From: Domibacillus tundrae
GTDB taxonomy: Bacteria > Bacillota > Bacilli > Bacillales > Domibacillaceae
Direction: 5' to 3'
DNA length: 64,000 nt
NCBI RefSeq assembly: GCF_000970675.1
Contig: NZ_LAJA01000010.1
Coordinates: forward strand, 1 to 64,000
Shown: positions 8,679-17,074 of the stretch, piece by piece
How positions within the stretch are numbered: position 1 is the first letter of the stretch
Layout: each line of letters begins with the position of its first letter
The notes under the pieces: generated by a model
What the model was told of the DNA's origin: nothing
Database searches by the model: none
The model's input: the letters and a program-made list of their open reading frames with translations, nothing else
Position numbers and translations under genes: made by a program

Positions 8679-9287
8679 ATGAACGAACATGAATACGATC
8701 AATTTTTATCGATTAAAACAGTGGGCGACCAGCAAGGGTTTCCGCAGCTCGCCCATTATCACCGCTATGAGCCCACCCCTTATGCAGGACTTGACAAGCT
8801 GTTTGCGCGCTGTGAGTTGGATGCAGGGGATGGGTTCGTCGATGTCGGCTGTGGAAAAGGGCGCGTGGCTTTTTATGTGCACAACCGCTTTCAAACATCG
8901 GTCATAGGTATTGAGATGAATCCGGCTTTTTATGAAGAGTGTCTTCAAAACAAAATAGGGTATATGAAAAAAAGAAAGCGCCAGCGGGGGTTTATTGATT
9001 TTCAATGTATGACGGCGCAGAATTATGAAGTAAAGGCGGAGGACACTGTTTTTTACTTTTTTAATCCGTTTTCGGTTCAAATTTTCATGAAGGTGATGCA
9101 GCGGATTTTAGCTTCAGTTGAGCAGCTTCCACGGAAAGTAACGATTATTTTGTATTACCCTTCTGACGAATACGTTTATTTTTTGCAAAACCAAACGGTA
9201 TTTGATTGGGTAGATGAAGTGCGGCTGGACGGCTTGTATGAAAAAAATGATAACGAGCGATTTGTCCTTTTTCAAAACGAAGAGTAG
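8679..9287 (+). CDS. Class I SAM-dependent methyltransferase
   Basis: A 202-residue protein with motif I FVDVGCGKGRVAFYV near residue 52 and the acidic strand 2 end VIGIEMNP, which bind S-adenosylmethionine. TVFYFFNPFS is the motif IV position. RBS AAAAGGAAG precedes the ATG. It reads as a two-gene unit with the small gene at 9302. The methylated substrate is not evident. Confidence 0.8.
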   Translation: MNEHEYDQFLSIKTVGDQQGFPQLAHYHRYEPTPYAGLDKLFARCELDAGDGFVDVGCGKGRVAFYVHNRFQTSVIGIEMNPAFYEECLQNKIGYMKKRKRQRGFIDFQCMTAQNYEVKAEDTVFYFFNPFSVQIFMKVMQRILASVEQLPRKVTIILYYPSDEYVYFLQNQTVFDWVDEVRLDGLYEKNDNERFVLFQNEE

Positions 9288-9301
9288 AGGAGTGTTTTAA
9301 C

Positions 9302-9532
9302 ATGAGAGAATGTAAACTGGATCATTCTTATGCGGATGTGGTGAATAAGCTTGAAAGCCAGAAGTCGTTTCTTCCGGAAGATCTGTATGGATGGGTGCAG
9401 CACTATTTGAAGGAAGAACGGACACAGGACTTGTTAAATGAACTTTTTCATTTATTGAAAAAATACGATCTTGTTTCTGAAGAAGAACAGGAAGTCCGGA
9501 ATAACCGTCTGACAATGATTGTGAATAATTAA
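9302..9532 (+). CDS. Small conserved hypothetical protein
   Basis: 76 residues, hydrophilic and mostly helical, no signal or membrane segment. GAGGAG ten bases before the ATG and 14 bases from the methyltransferase stop support translation as the second gene of that unit. Not recognised as a named family. A strong hairpin follows. Confidence 0.65.
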   Translation: MRECKLDHSYADVVNKLESQKSFLPEDLYGWVQHYLKEERTQDLLNELFHLLKKYDLVSEEEQEVRNNRLTMIVNN

Positions 9533-9543
9533 CGCATCAAACG

Positions 9544-9585
9544 ATAAGCCGCCGGCACATTTCAATACTTGTGCCGGCGGCTTAT
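9544..9585 (+). terminator. Strong hairpin terminator
   Basis: A perfect 16-bp stem (9544-9559 with 9570-9585, core AAGCCGCCGGCACA) and a 10-base loop. The following T-run is interrupted (TTGCGTTATTTTT), so the strength rests on the stem. Confidence 0.8.
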
Positions 9586-9646
9586 TTGCGTTATTTTTAA
9601 AGATAGAACATTTTTAATTTATGTAATGAAAAGAGGATATAGATAA

Positions 9647-10702
9647 ATGAATAAAGAATCCATTTACGGATTGACGTTTGAGCAGCTGGAGGCATGGCTT
9701 CTGCCATATGGATATAAAAAGTTTTGGGCGCAGCGAGTGTGGGATTGGCTGTACCGGAAGCGGGTAACAGAATTTGATGCGATGACAGATGTAAAGCCTG
9801 AATGTATCGAGCTGTTAAAAGAGCGTTTTGTTCTTCATACGCTAACCGAACATGTGAAGCAGGAATCAAATGATGGAACAATTAAATTTTTGTTTAAATT
9901 AACGGATGGCAATTTGATTGAGACGGTCATGATGCGGCACAAGTTCGGTTTGTCGGTTTGTGTTACGACACAAGTCGGCTGCAACATCGGCTGCAGCTTT
10001 TGTGCAAGCGGCCTGTTAAAGAAAACACGAGACCTGTCAAGCGGTGAAATCGTCGAGCAAATTATGAACGTGCAGCACGCGCTTGATGAAGCAGGCAACG
10101 GAGAAAAAGTAAGCCATATTGTCGTAATGGGTATCGGTGAACCGTTCGATAATTTCGAAAACATGATGAACTTCCTGAAAGTCGTCATTGATCAAAAAGG
10201 GCTGGAAATCGCAGCGCGGCATATTACGGTGTCAACGAGCGGCTTAGCAGACAAAATTTATGAATTTACCGATACAAAAATCCCGGTCAACTTAGCGATT
10301 TCCTTACACGCGCCAAATAATAAGCTTCGGACACAGATTATGAAAATCAATCGGGCGATTCCGCTCGAAAAGCTTATGGACGCAGTTGATTATTATTTGG
10401 AAAATACGAATCGCCGTATTACATTTGAATATATTTTATTAAAAGATGTGAATGATCGGGTGGAAGACGCATTAGAACTCGCAGAATTAATCGGACATAA
10501 AAAGCAGTACGTCAATTTGATTCCATATAACCCGGTTGATGAGCATGGCCAATATCAAAGAAGCACGCCGGAAGCGATCATGGCGTTTTATGATACGCTG
10601 AAGAAAAAAGGCTTGAATTGTGTTGTACGCCAAGAGCACGGCACCGACATTGATGCAGCCTGCGGTCAATTAAGAAGCAAACAAATTCAAAAAGCACAGT
10701 AA
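9647..10702 (+). CDS. rlmN: Dual-specificity rRNA/tRNA adenine-C2 methyltransferase RlmN (radical SAM)
   Basis: Methylates C2 of A2503 in 23S rRNA (and A37 in some tRNAs). At 351 residues it has the radical SAM cluster motif CNIGCSFC near residue 110, MGIGEPFDN for SAM binding, and the catalytic cysteine near residue 339 in DIDAACGQL. The MGIGEP and VSTSG context fits RlmN rather than the resistance enzyme Cfr, although length and terminal cysteine are shared. It is not beside the prpC/prkC genes that flank rlmN in B. subtilis, so it may be a second copy. Start ATG at 9647 follows AAGAGGATA. Confidence 0.88.
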   Translation: MNKESIYGLTFEQLEAWLLPYGYKKFWAQRVWDWLYRKRVTEFDAMTDVKPECIELLKERFVLHTLTEHVKQESNDGTIKFLFKLTDGNLIETVMMRHKFGLSVCVTTQVGCNIGCSFCASGLLKKTRDLSSGEIVEQIMNVQHALDEAGNGEKVSHIVVMGIGEPFDNFENMMNFLKVVIDQKGLEIAARHITVSTSGLADKIYEFTDTKIPVNLAISLHAPNNKLRTQIMKINRAIPLEKLMDAVDYYLENTNRRITFEYILLKDVNDRVEDALELAELIGHKKQYVNLIPYNPVDEHGQYQRSTPEAIMAFYDTLKKKGLNCVVRQEHGTDIDAACGQLRSKQIQKAQ

Positions 10703-10764
10703 AAGAAACGAAAAACGGGTATAGGAATAAGATAAAGCAGAAAGATGAATAGGGGGCGCTGAAG

Positions 10765-11010
10765 ATGGATTTTCTTCTCGTTGGATTCCTTTTATGGGGG
10801 CTGTTGATTGCCGCTGTCATTCTGCTCATTTTAGGCTTATGGAAAAACTCGTGGCAGGCACTCCTTTGGAGCGGAATCGCTTCTTTGCCGCCGATGCTGC
10901 TTATTGCATCAGGGGAAGATGGATTTATATTCAAGCTGGCGCTGCTTATACCGATTGCGGTCATTGCTGGTGCTTTGTATATGAAAAAAAGAATGACGTA
11001 TTTTATGTAA
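10765..11010 (+). CDS. Small integral membrane protein
   Basis: 81 residues with two long hydrophobic stretches (about 3-28 and 30-75, perhaps three helices) and a basic C-terminus KKRMTYFM. AGGGGG nine bases upstream supports the ATG. Not assigned to a family. A bidirectional terminator follows at once. Confidence 0.65.
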   Translation: MDFLLVGFLLWGLLIAAVILLILGLWKNSWQALLWSGIASLPPMLLIASGEDGFIFKLALLIPIAVIAGALYMKKRMTYFM

Positions 11011-11047
11011 AAAAAGCTGAACCTTTTTATTGGGTTCAGCTTTTTTT
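11011..11047. terminator. Bidirectional terminator between convergent genes
   Basis: AAAAAGCTGAACC pairs with GGTTCAGCTTTTT, with A-run and T-run flanks. It overlaps the stop regions of both the small membrane gene and the convergent DUF4395 gene. Confidence 0.85.
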
Positions 11048-11048
11048 A

Positions 11049-11459
11049 TTAAGTGCGTGTCCGCCGGCGGTGGCGCCACATCATGTATTGATAGCGAATA
11101 AAGCAGCCGATGCAAAAGCCCATCAATGCGACAGCTGCGGCAGCAATAACCATAATGCCAAACGCATAGCCGGCTGCTGTCCATCCCGCGTAAAAAGAAA
11201 GAAGGGAAAGAGCAAGGCAGATTGTCGCAATCCATTGATTAAAAATCTGCTGTTCTTTGTCTTCTTGAATATATTGATTGGCTGGCTTTTTTAAAAACCG
11301 GCGGCTGAATAAGATAATTGGATTTTTCTTTGTTACGAGTGTGTAAACACCAATTAAAAATGGCAGAAACAGAATCGCCGAATGAATGATTAATCCTGCT
11401 AAAACAGACAGTACCATAAACATCTGATTCGTTTGAACAAGTGGTTTTGGAATACCCAT
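11049..11459 (-). CDS. DUF4395 family membrane protein
   Basis: 136 residues, about four transmembrane segments, with the family's opening MGIPKPLVQTNQ and closing ALMGFCIGCFIRYQ; the CxxxC is conserved in this family from memory. The ATG at 11459 is preferred over an upstream one at 11492 because AAAGGGGAACGCGT stands before it and the family begins here. Function unknown; some relatives are linked to thiol or sulphur metabolism. Confidence 0.75.
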   Translation of the reverse strand: MGIPKPLVQTNQMFMVLSVLAGLIIHSAILFLPFLIGVYTLVTKKNPIILFSRRFLKKPANQYIQEDKEQQIFNQWIATICLALSLLSFYAGWTAAGYAFGIMVIAAAAVALMGFCIGCFIRYQYMMWRHRRRTRT

Positions 11460-11663
11460 ACGCGTTCCCCTTTCTTTACTCATATTATACATGGTTATTT
11501 AATCGGTATAAAGAGTTTTGCTTATTTGCTCCAAATGTTAGTCATTTACGGCTGAATCACACTTGAAAATAAAAGATAACTTTTCTAAACTATTGGAGAA
11601 AATAAAAGAAAATGTGGTAAAGTGAAAGCCTATACAAATAAATGATAAGCGAGGACTTTTTAG

Positions 11664-12011
11664 ATGAAAACTCAACACGAAGGCCAGGCAGCACTGCCGC
11701 CAAAAACATGTACAATTGAGCGGCTTGTAACGATGAAAGAAGATGTGCAAAAGGTATTAAACGGAGGAAAAACAGCGACACGCCGTAACGGACGCTACGC
11801 GGATATCGGTGAAGTAATGACCCTTGAAGGGCATGATTTCGTGGTTGAAAATGTTTATTCCCAATCACTTGGCGAATTAACTGACGATCATGCGAAACAA
11901 GAAGGATTTGCGACGGTTGAAGATTACAAAAATGCGATTTTGTCCTATCATCCGGGCATGCCCTGGTTGCCGCATATGCGTGTATGGGTGCATGAGTTCC
12001 GCGCTGTGTAA
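11664..12011 (+). CDS. ASCH-domain protein
   Basis: 115 residues. CTIERLVTMKEDVQKVLNGGKTATRRNGRYADIGEV is the usual ASCH start, with a putative RNA- or nucleotide-binding fold. GCGAGGAC precedes the ATG. Its TAA overlaps the ATG of the next gene by one base (TAATG), so the two are translationally coupled. Exact substrate unknown. Confidence 0.75.
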   Translation: MKTQHEGQAALPPKTCTIERLVTMKEDVQKVLNGGKTATRRNGRYADIGEVMTLEGHDFVVENVYSQSLGELTDDHAKQEGFATVEDYKNAILSYHPGMPWLPHMRVWVHEFRAV

Positions 12012-12442
12012 TGTATGAACTGATTTTGTATTTACATATTTTCAGTGCGATTCTTTCGATCGGTCCTTTTTTTGTGCTTATGCCGATGACGAAAAAAATA
12101 CAGACAGCAAATCTTGATGTGCTGTCCGCTTATTTGGACGTGTTCCGGTCTGCCGTCCGCCTTGTAAAACATTCTGGGCATGTTCTAGTGACCACAGGTG
12201 TCCTGCTCATTTGGCAAAGCGCCTGGACGTGGGGGACATCGTGGATTGTCATGACGATTGCAGTCATGGTCGGTTCGATTGTCTTTCTTGCACGGGCATT
12301 TACACCGGTCATCCGTCAGTTTTATGCGGGTGAACGGACACAAAATGACTTGGCTGCCAAGCTGCACCGGGCGGTCTGGGTGTATATTAGCATCCTGGCA
12401 CTTATGTTATGGTTTATGACGACAAAACCGGTCTTTTGGTAA
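12011..12442 (+). CDS. DUF2269-like integral membrane protein
   Basis: 143 residues, four predicted transmembrane helices, opening with LILYLHIFSAILSIGPFFVL where the helix 1 histidine is typical of DUF2269. Translation is coupled to the ASCH gene through TAATG. No function is known for the family. Confidence 0.7.
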   Translation: MYELILYLHIFSAILSIGPFFVLMPMTKKIQTANLDVLSAYLDVFRSAVRLVKHSGHVLVTTGVLLIWQSAWTWGTSWIVMTIAVMVGSIVFLARAFTPVIRQFYAGERTQNDLAAKLHRAVWVYISILALMLWFMTTKPVFW

Positions 12443-12462
12443 ATGGAAAAGGAGGAATGAAA

Positions 12463-13134
12463 GTGGAGTATGTTCAAATTAACAGCATTGATGACCCGAT
12501 GTTTGCACGTCTGCACAAAACGATGCAGGACGTGTTTCCACCAGAAGAAGTGCTGGAATATGATTTATGGGCAGAGCCGCTGAAAGACCCGACGATCCGT
12601 GTATTTCTAACGGTGCAAGACAATGAAGTAGTGGGTGTGACCGAATACCGCTACAATAAAGAATTGAATGTGGCGATGACGGATTTCACCATTATTGTAA
12701 AAGAAGGACTTGGTGTCGGTCCGTTTTTAGCGAAAAAACGCTACGAAGATTTAATGCAGCTCGCAAAAGAGCACGATCTTGATTTGATTGGCATGTTTGC
12801 GGAAATTTATGACCCGTACCGTATGACGGACCATTCGTTTGCGGGTATTAAAGTGATGGATCCGTTTGTCCGGCGTGAAGTACTTTCCCATCTCGGCTAC
12901 ATGCGCCTTGATTTCCCATATGTCCATCCGGCGTGGACAAATGAAGGAGAAGCGGTCAATCATTTAGACCTTTGCTTCCAGCCGTTTAAAGAAAATATTC
13001 ACTTACTCAAAGCAAGCTTTATCCGTGACTTCATTACCGGTTACTATTCGGTTCTATCGAATAAGCCTCAGGAATGGCACGACATGGTGGCAGGCCTTGA
13101 AAAAAGAGATAACATACAATTAAAGCCGTTATAA
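12463..13134 (+). CDS. GNAT-like N-acetyltransferase
   Basis: 223 residues with a GNAT-like core (RVFLTVQDNEVVGVTEYRYN, then VAMTDFTIIVKEGLGVGPFL as the acetyl-CoA loop region). The start is taken as GTG at 12463 because AAAAGGAGG ends seven bases before it; the ATG at 12457 is one base from the Shine-Dalgarno and too close. Third gene of the ASCH / DUF2269 unit. The substrate cannot be named. Confidence 0.7.
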   Translation: MEYVQINSIDDPMFARLHKTMQDVFPPEEVLEYDLWAEPLKDPTIRVFLTVQDNEVVGVTEYRYNKELNVAMTDFTIIVKEGLGVGPFLAKKRYEDLMQLAKEHDLDLIGMFAEIYDPYRMTDHSFAGIKVMDPFVRREVLSHLGYMRLDFPYVHPAWTNEGEAVNHLDLCFQPFKENIHLLKASFIRDFITGYYSVLSNKPQEWHDMVAGLEKRDNIQLKPL

Positions 13135-13138
13135 AAAC

Positions 13139-13168
13139 AAGGGAATGTTTCACGTGAAACATTCCCTT
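13139..13168. promoter_or_regulatory. parS: parS centromere-like site inside a 30-bp palindrome
   Basis: Bases 13146-13161 read TGTTTCACGTGAAACA, an exact match to the Spo0J/ParB parS consensus TGTTNCACGTGAAACA. The match sits in a longer perfect palindrome (13139-13168) placed between convergent genes, so it may also act as a bidirectional terminator. Confidence 0.9.
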
Positions 13169-14552
13169 ATTCTTTTGTTATTCGCCACTTTTTCATCTTT
13201 TTCACAAGTGTAGAATGATCAATCCCAAGAAAGTCTGCTGTTTTTCGAATTGACGTATTTTTTTGCAGGGCATCCTGAACGATGCGTTTTTCGTACTGTT
13301 CCACACGCTGCTTCAGTGTAGTGGGAGAAACGGTGTCCAGCTGACTTGTAAAATGAGGCGGAAGGTCAACCGGTTCAATGGTGAAAGAAGGGACAGACAC
13401 AAGCATGCTTTCGACTAAGTTTCTTAGCTCGCGTACATTGCCTGGCCAATGATAGTTTTGTAAAATATGTTTTGTTTCCGCAGATACATTCTTTTTAATC
13501 GCATATTGCCGGCTAAAATAAGCAAAAAAGTGATCGAGAAGAATTTCAATGTCTTCCGGCCGTTCACAAAGCGGCGGAATGGACAGTTCCACGACTTGCA
13601 GCCGGTAATACAGGTCCTCACGAAATAGTCCTTTTAGGACGAGTTCTTTTAGGTTTTTATTCGTCGCGGAAATGATGCGGATATCCAATTGTTTCGTATT
13701 GGTGCCGCCGACACGCTGAATTTGTTTTTCCTGCAGGACGCGCAGCAGTTTTACTTGAAGCGGCAACGGCAATTCGCCGATTTCATCAAGCAGAACCGTT
13801 CCTTTATCAGCAAGCTCCAGCAAGCCGATTTTCCCTTCATTGCGCGCCCCAGTGAAAGCTCCTTTTTCATATCCGAACAACTCTGATTCGAGCAGCTGCT
13901 CTGGGATAGCACCGCAGTTTACTTTAATAAACGGTTCGTCTTTCCGATCGCTTAATTGATGAATCAAATTGGCAATGACTTCTTTGCCTGCCCCGCTTGA
14001 ACCGGATAAGAGTACACTTGTCGGGAATGGGGCAATCTGGTGGATTTTATGAATAATCTCTTTCATTCGCATGCTTTGAAAAATAATCTTCTCATCCGAG
14101 CCGTCTGTTGAAAATGTATAGCGGTTTTGGCTGAGCTGCGAGAATGTTTTTGCTTTCATTAATTCTTTCGTCAATTCATTTAAATGCGTAATGTCCCGGA
14201 CGCTGGTGACGACCATCGAAATTGCACCTGATTCATCAAATACAGGATTGCCGGTTGCGATGACGTCTTTTTTCTGCTGGCCGATCTGCTGTAAAATTGA
14301 AACTCGTTTCTTTTCGTTCAATACGAGCAATGAAACAGACTGATCAAAATAACCCCGCTTTATTAAATCACCCATGTGAAACCCAATTAATTCTTCCCGC
14401 TTAAACCCGGTGATCTCTTCATAAGCGGTATTGACGAATAGGGTAATGCCTTCATGATTCACAACGTAAAGCCCATCCGCTGAAAACTCAATGATTTTCT
14501 CCATTTGCCGAAATGCAGTTAAGAAAACGTTTTCAAATAAAGGAATCTGCAT
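13167..14552 (-). CDS. Sigma-54-dependent activator with PAS sensor
   Basis: 461-residue enhancer-binding protein. Domain order: N-terminal PAS (FSADGLYVVNHEGITLFVNT to the VTSVRDIT end), central AAA+ with Walker A GSSGAGKE, the sigma-54 contact loop GAFTGA and Walker B GTVLLDEIGELP, then a Fis-type helix-turn-helix at the C-terminus (SIRKTADFLGIDHSTLVKKM). This is the RocR/BkdR/AcoR class of Bacillus. ATG at 14552 fits the family better than 14576. The divergent sigma-54 promoter at 14726 and two GGTGA-N6-TCACC boxes mark the neighbouring operon as its target; the PAS domain probably senses a small pathway intermediate. Confidence 0.9.
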   Translation of the reverse strand: MQIPLFENVFLTAFRQMEKIIEFSADGLYVVNHEGITLFVNTAYEEITGFKREELIGFHMGDLIKRGYFDQSVSLLVLNEKKRVSILQQIGQQKKDVIATGNPVFDESGAISMVVTSVRDITHLNELTKELMKAKTFSQLSQNRYTFSTDGSDEKIIFQSMRMKEIIHKIHQIAPFPTSVLLSGSSGAGKEVIANLIHQLSDRKDEPFIKVNCGAIPEQLLESELFGYEKGAFTGARNEGKIGLLELADKGTVLLDEIGELPLPLQVKLLRVLQEKQIQRVGGTNTKQLDIRIISATNKNLKELVLKGLFREDLYYRLQVVELSIPPLCERPEDIEILLDHFFAYFSRQYAIKKNVSAETKHILQNYHWPGNVRELRNLVESMLVSVPSFTIEPVDLPPHFTSQLDTVSPTTLKQRVEQYEKRIVQDALQKNTSIRKTADFLGIDHSTLVKKMKKWRITKE

Positions 14553-14580
14553 ACATTTCACTCTTTTCTTTGTCATGATT

Positions 14581-14596
14581 GGTGAAATAAATCACC
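14581..14596. promoter_or_regulatory. Upstream activator site 1
   Basis: GGTGAAATAAATCACC, a dyad GGTGA-N6-TCACC. It is 78 bases centre to centre from the second copy and 29 bases before the start of the activator gene, so it could also mediate autoregulation. A lone half-site ATCACCAC lies at 14611-14618. Confidence 0.75.
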
Positions 14597-14658
14597 ATTG
14601 CAGGAAAATGATCACCACTAGATAAATCGTTTATAATCAAGAGATCCAATACTACTGT

Positions 14659-14674
14659 GGTGAATTTTATCACC
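14659..14674. promoter_or_regulatory. Upstream activator site 2
   Basis: GGTGAATTTTATCACC, the same dyad as at 14581, about 50 bases upstream of the -24 element. Paired sites at this distance are usual for enhancer-binding proteins. Confidence 0.75.
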
Positions 14675-14725
14675 AATTGATTTAGAAAACAATGAATAAA
14701 CCCCTTATATAGAGCGTTTTCATTA

Positions 14726-14741
14726 TGGCACACATCTTGCA
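14726..14741 (+). promoter_or_regulatory. Sigma-54 (SigL) promoter
   Basis: TGGCACACATCTTGCA matches the -24/-12 consensus TGGCAC-N5-TTGC, with ten bases between GG and GC. It ends 23 bases before the aldehyde dehydrogenase ATG. Confidence 0.92.
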
Positions 14742-14764
14742 TTATAAAAACGAGGAGGGATTAC

Positions 14765-16192
14765 ATGCAAACAAAGCATTTATATATAAATGGGGAGCAA
14801 AAGCAGGCAAAACGAACGTATACACTTCATTCCCCTTATAATCATGACGTATTGGCTGAGATTGCGATGGCAGATGAAGAAAATGTAAAAGAAGCCATTG
14901 CCGGCGCCCATGATGCATATGAAAAAATGAAAAAAATGCCTGCCTACGAGCGGTCAGCGATCTTAAGCCGTGTTGCGCAGTTATTAAGCGAACAGAAAGA
15001 AGAAGCGGCACGGATCATCGCGTATGAAGCCGGCAAGCCGATTCGGACGGCAAGAGGCGAGATTGACCGAACAATTGCCACGTATCAGTTTGCGGCAGAA
15101 GAAGCGAAACGTATTTATGGGGAAACGATTCCGATGGATGCAGCGCCTGGCGGTGAAAACCGGCTCGGCTTTACGTGGCGTGAACCATTAGGCGTCGTTA
15201 CCGCCATCAGCCCTTTTAACTTTCCGTTCAATTTGGTCGCCCATAAGCTGGGCCCGGCATTTGCGGCTGGGAACACTGTCGTGTTAAAACCTGCTGAACA
15301 AACACCGTTAAGCGCGTATTTTATTGCTGATCTGTTTCAGCAGGCCGGACTGCCAGATGGGGCACTTCAAGTGATCACCGGCAGTGGGAAAGAGCTAAGC
15401 GAGGCGCTGATTACGAATCCAGCGGTGAAAAAAGTAACCTTCACCGGAAGCGCTTCCGTCGGAAAAATGATAAAAAAACAAGCAGGGTTGCGCAAAGTGA
15501 CACTGGAGCTCGGTTCAAATTCAGGATTGATCGTCGAACCGGATGTGCCGCTTGAAAAAATTATTCCACGCTGCGTGGAAGGCGCATTTTCATTTGCCGG
15601 ACAAGTATGTATTTCTCTGCAGCGGATTTATGTTCATTCAGCCATTTATGATGAATTTTGTGAGCGGTTTATTGAGCGGGCAAAAACATTAAAAAAGGGC
15701 GATCCACTGGATGAAACGACTGATGTGAGCGCAATGATCAGCGAGCGGGAAACCGAAAGAATTTTATCATGGGTAGAAGAAGCGGTAGAACAAGGAGCGT
15801 CTATCGGGCTTGGCGGATCCGTAAAAGAAGGGATGTTTGAACCGACAGTGCTGCTTAATGTGACCGAACAAATGGCGGTCTCATGCCAGGAAACATTTGC
15901 GCCGGTCGTATCGATTGTTAAATACGATGACCTGGATGACGCGATCGATTTAGTAAATCGTTCCGTTTATGGATTAAATGTCGCCATTTATACGCAAAAC
16001 ATTATGAATGCGATGCATGCAGCACGAAAATTCGAATCAGGCGGCGTCATCATTAATGATATTCCGACATTCCGCCTTGATCATATGCCGTACGGTGGCG
16101 TGAAAGACAGTGGCTACGGCCGCGAAGGCATTAAATATGCAGTGCAGGAAATGACAGAACTAAAATTTGTCACGATTAAAACAACATTTTAA
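14765..16192 (+). CDS. NAD(P)-dependent aldehyde dehydrogenase (semialdehyde type)
   Basis: 475-residue cytosolic aldehyde dehydrogenase. The oxyanion/NAD region is ISPFNFPFNLVAHKLGPAFA, the general base glutamate lies in VTLELGSNSG, and the catalytic cysteine in FAGQVCISLQR. Sequence type is that of lactaldehyde, succinate-semialdehyde and phosphonoacetaldehyde dehydrogenases. GAGGAGG is seven bases before the ATG. First gene behind the sigma-54 promoter. With the lactonase and alcohol dehydrogenase that follow, oxidation of a 4-oxo acid (for example succinate semialdehyde) is the most economical role, by inference. Confidence 0.88.
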   Translation: MQTKHLYINGEQKQAKRTYTLHSPYNHDVLAEIAMADEENVKEAIAGAHDAYEKMKKMPAYERSAILSRVAQLLSEQKEEAARIIAYEAGKPIRTARGEIDRTIATYQFAAEEAKRIYGETIPMDAAPGGENRLGFTWREPLGVVTAISPFNFPFNLVAHKLGPAFAAGNTVVLKPAEQTPLSAYFIADLFQQAGLPDGALQVITGSGKELSEALITNPAVKKVTFTGSASVGKMIKKQAGLRKVTLELGSNSGLIVEPDVPLEKIIPRCVEGAFSFAGQVCISLQRIYVHSAIYDEFCERFIERAKTLKKGDPLDETTDVSAMISERETERILSWVEEAVEQGASIGLGGSVKEGMFEPTVLLNVTEQMAVSCQETFAPVVSIVKYDDLDDAIDLVNRSVYGLNVAIYTQNIMNAMHAARKFESGGVIINDIPTFRLDHMPYGGVKDSGYGREGIKYAVQEMTELKFVTIKTTF

Positions 16193-16207
16193 AGGGGGAA
16201 AAAGAGT

Positions 16208-17056
16208 ATGTGCAACATTATTAAGCCGAACCCGAAACTGTATGTGATGGACAATGGGCGGATGCAAATGGATAAAAACTGGATGATTGCGATGCATAAT
16301 CCAGCGACAATTGATAACCCGAATGCACCAACTGAATTTGTTGAATTTCCTGTTTACACAGTGCTGATTGATCATCCAGCGGGCAAAATTTTGTTTGATA
16401 CAGCATGCAACCCGAACTCGATGGGGCCTGAAGGAAGATGGACCGAAACAACGCAGAAAATGTTCCCAATTTCCATGAGTGAAGAATGCTATCTGCACAA
16501 CCGCCTGGAAGAATTGAACGTTCGGCCGGAAGACATTAAATATGTTGTGGCATCTCACCTTCACCTTGATCATGCCGGCTGCCTGGAACTGTTCACCAAT
16601 GCGACGATTATTGTCCATGAAGATGAGTTGAACGGCACACTTCAGTCGTATGCGCGTAATCAAAAAGAAGGGGCTTATATTTGGAGCGATATTGACGCAT
16701 GGATTAAAAATAATCTGCAATGGCGGACAGTTAAGCGCGGAGAAGACAACCTGGAGCTTGCAGAAGGAATTAAAGTACTGAACTTCGGAAGCGGTCATGC
16801 GTGGGGAATGATCGGGCTGCACATTAATATGCCGGAAACAGGCGGCATTATTCTTGCCTCTGATGCCATTTATACAGCAGAAAGCTTCGGACCGCCAATT
16901 AAGCCGCCTGGCATTATTTATGACTCACTCGGCTACGCCAACAGCGTCGAAAAAATCCGACGCCTTGCGCAGGAAACAAATTCACAGGTTTGGTTCGGGC
17001 ATGATCCGGATCAGTTTAAAACATTCCGAAAATCAACAGAAGGCTATTACGAATAA
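16208..17056 (+). CDS. Metallo-beta-lactamase-fold lactonase (AttM/AhlD/AiiA group)
   Basis: 282 residues. The dinuclear zinc motif H117-x-H119-x-D121-H122 (ASHLHLDHAG) is followed by the later histidine in GSGHAWGM, the bridging aspartate in LASDAIY and the last histidine in WFGHD. This is the set seen in N-acyl-homoserine lactonases and gamma-butyrolactone hydrolases. AAAGGGGGA precedes the ATG and the gap to the dehydrogenase is 15 bases. It probably opens a lactone ring to a hydroxy acid that the downstream alcohol dehydrogenase oxidises; quorum quenching is possible as primary or side activity. Confidence 0.85.
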   Translation: MCNIIKPNPKLYVMDNGRMQMDKNWMIAMHNPATIDNPNAPTEFVEFPVYTVLIDHPAGKILFDTACNPNSMGPEGRWTETTQKMFPISMSEECYLHNRLEELNVRPEDIKYVVASHLHLDHAGCLELFTNATIIVHEDELNGTLQSYARNQKEGAYIWSDIDAWIKNNLQWRTVKRGEDNLELAEGIKVLNFGSGHAWGMIGLHINMPETGGIILASDAIYTAESFGPPIKPPGIIYDSLGYANSVEKIRRLAQETNSQVWFGHDPDQFKTFRKSTEGYYE

Positions 17057-17074
17057 AAGAAAGGAGAGCGAACA

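Noticed and set aside
9647-10702. Cfr-type antibiotic resistance methyltransferase
   Set aside because: Motifs MGIGEPFDN and VSTSG and the general sequence follow RlmN; only length and the terminal cysteine are shared with Cfr.
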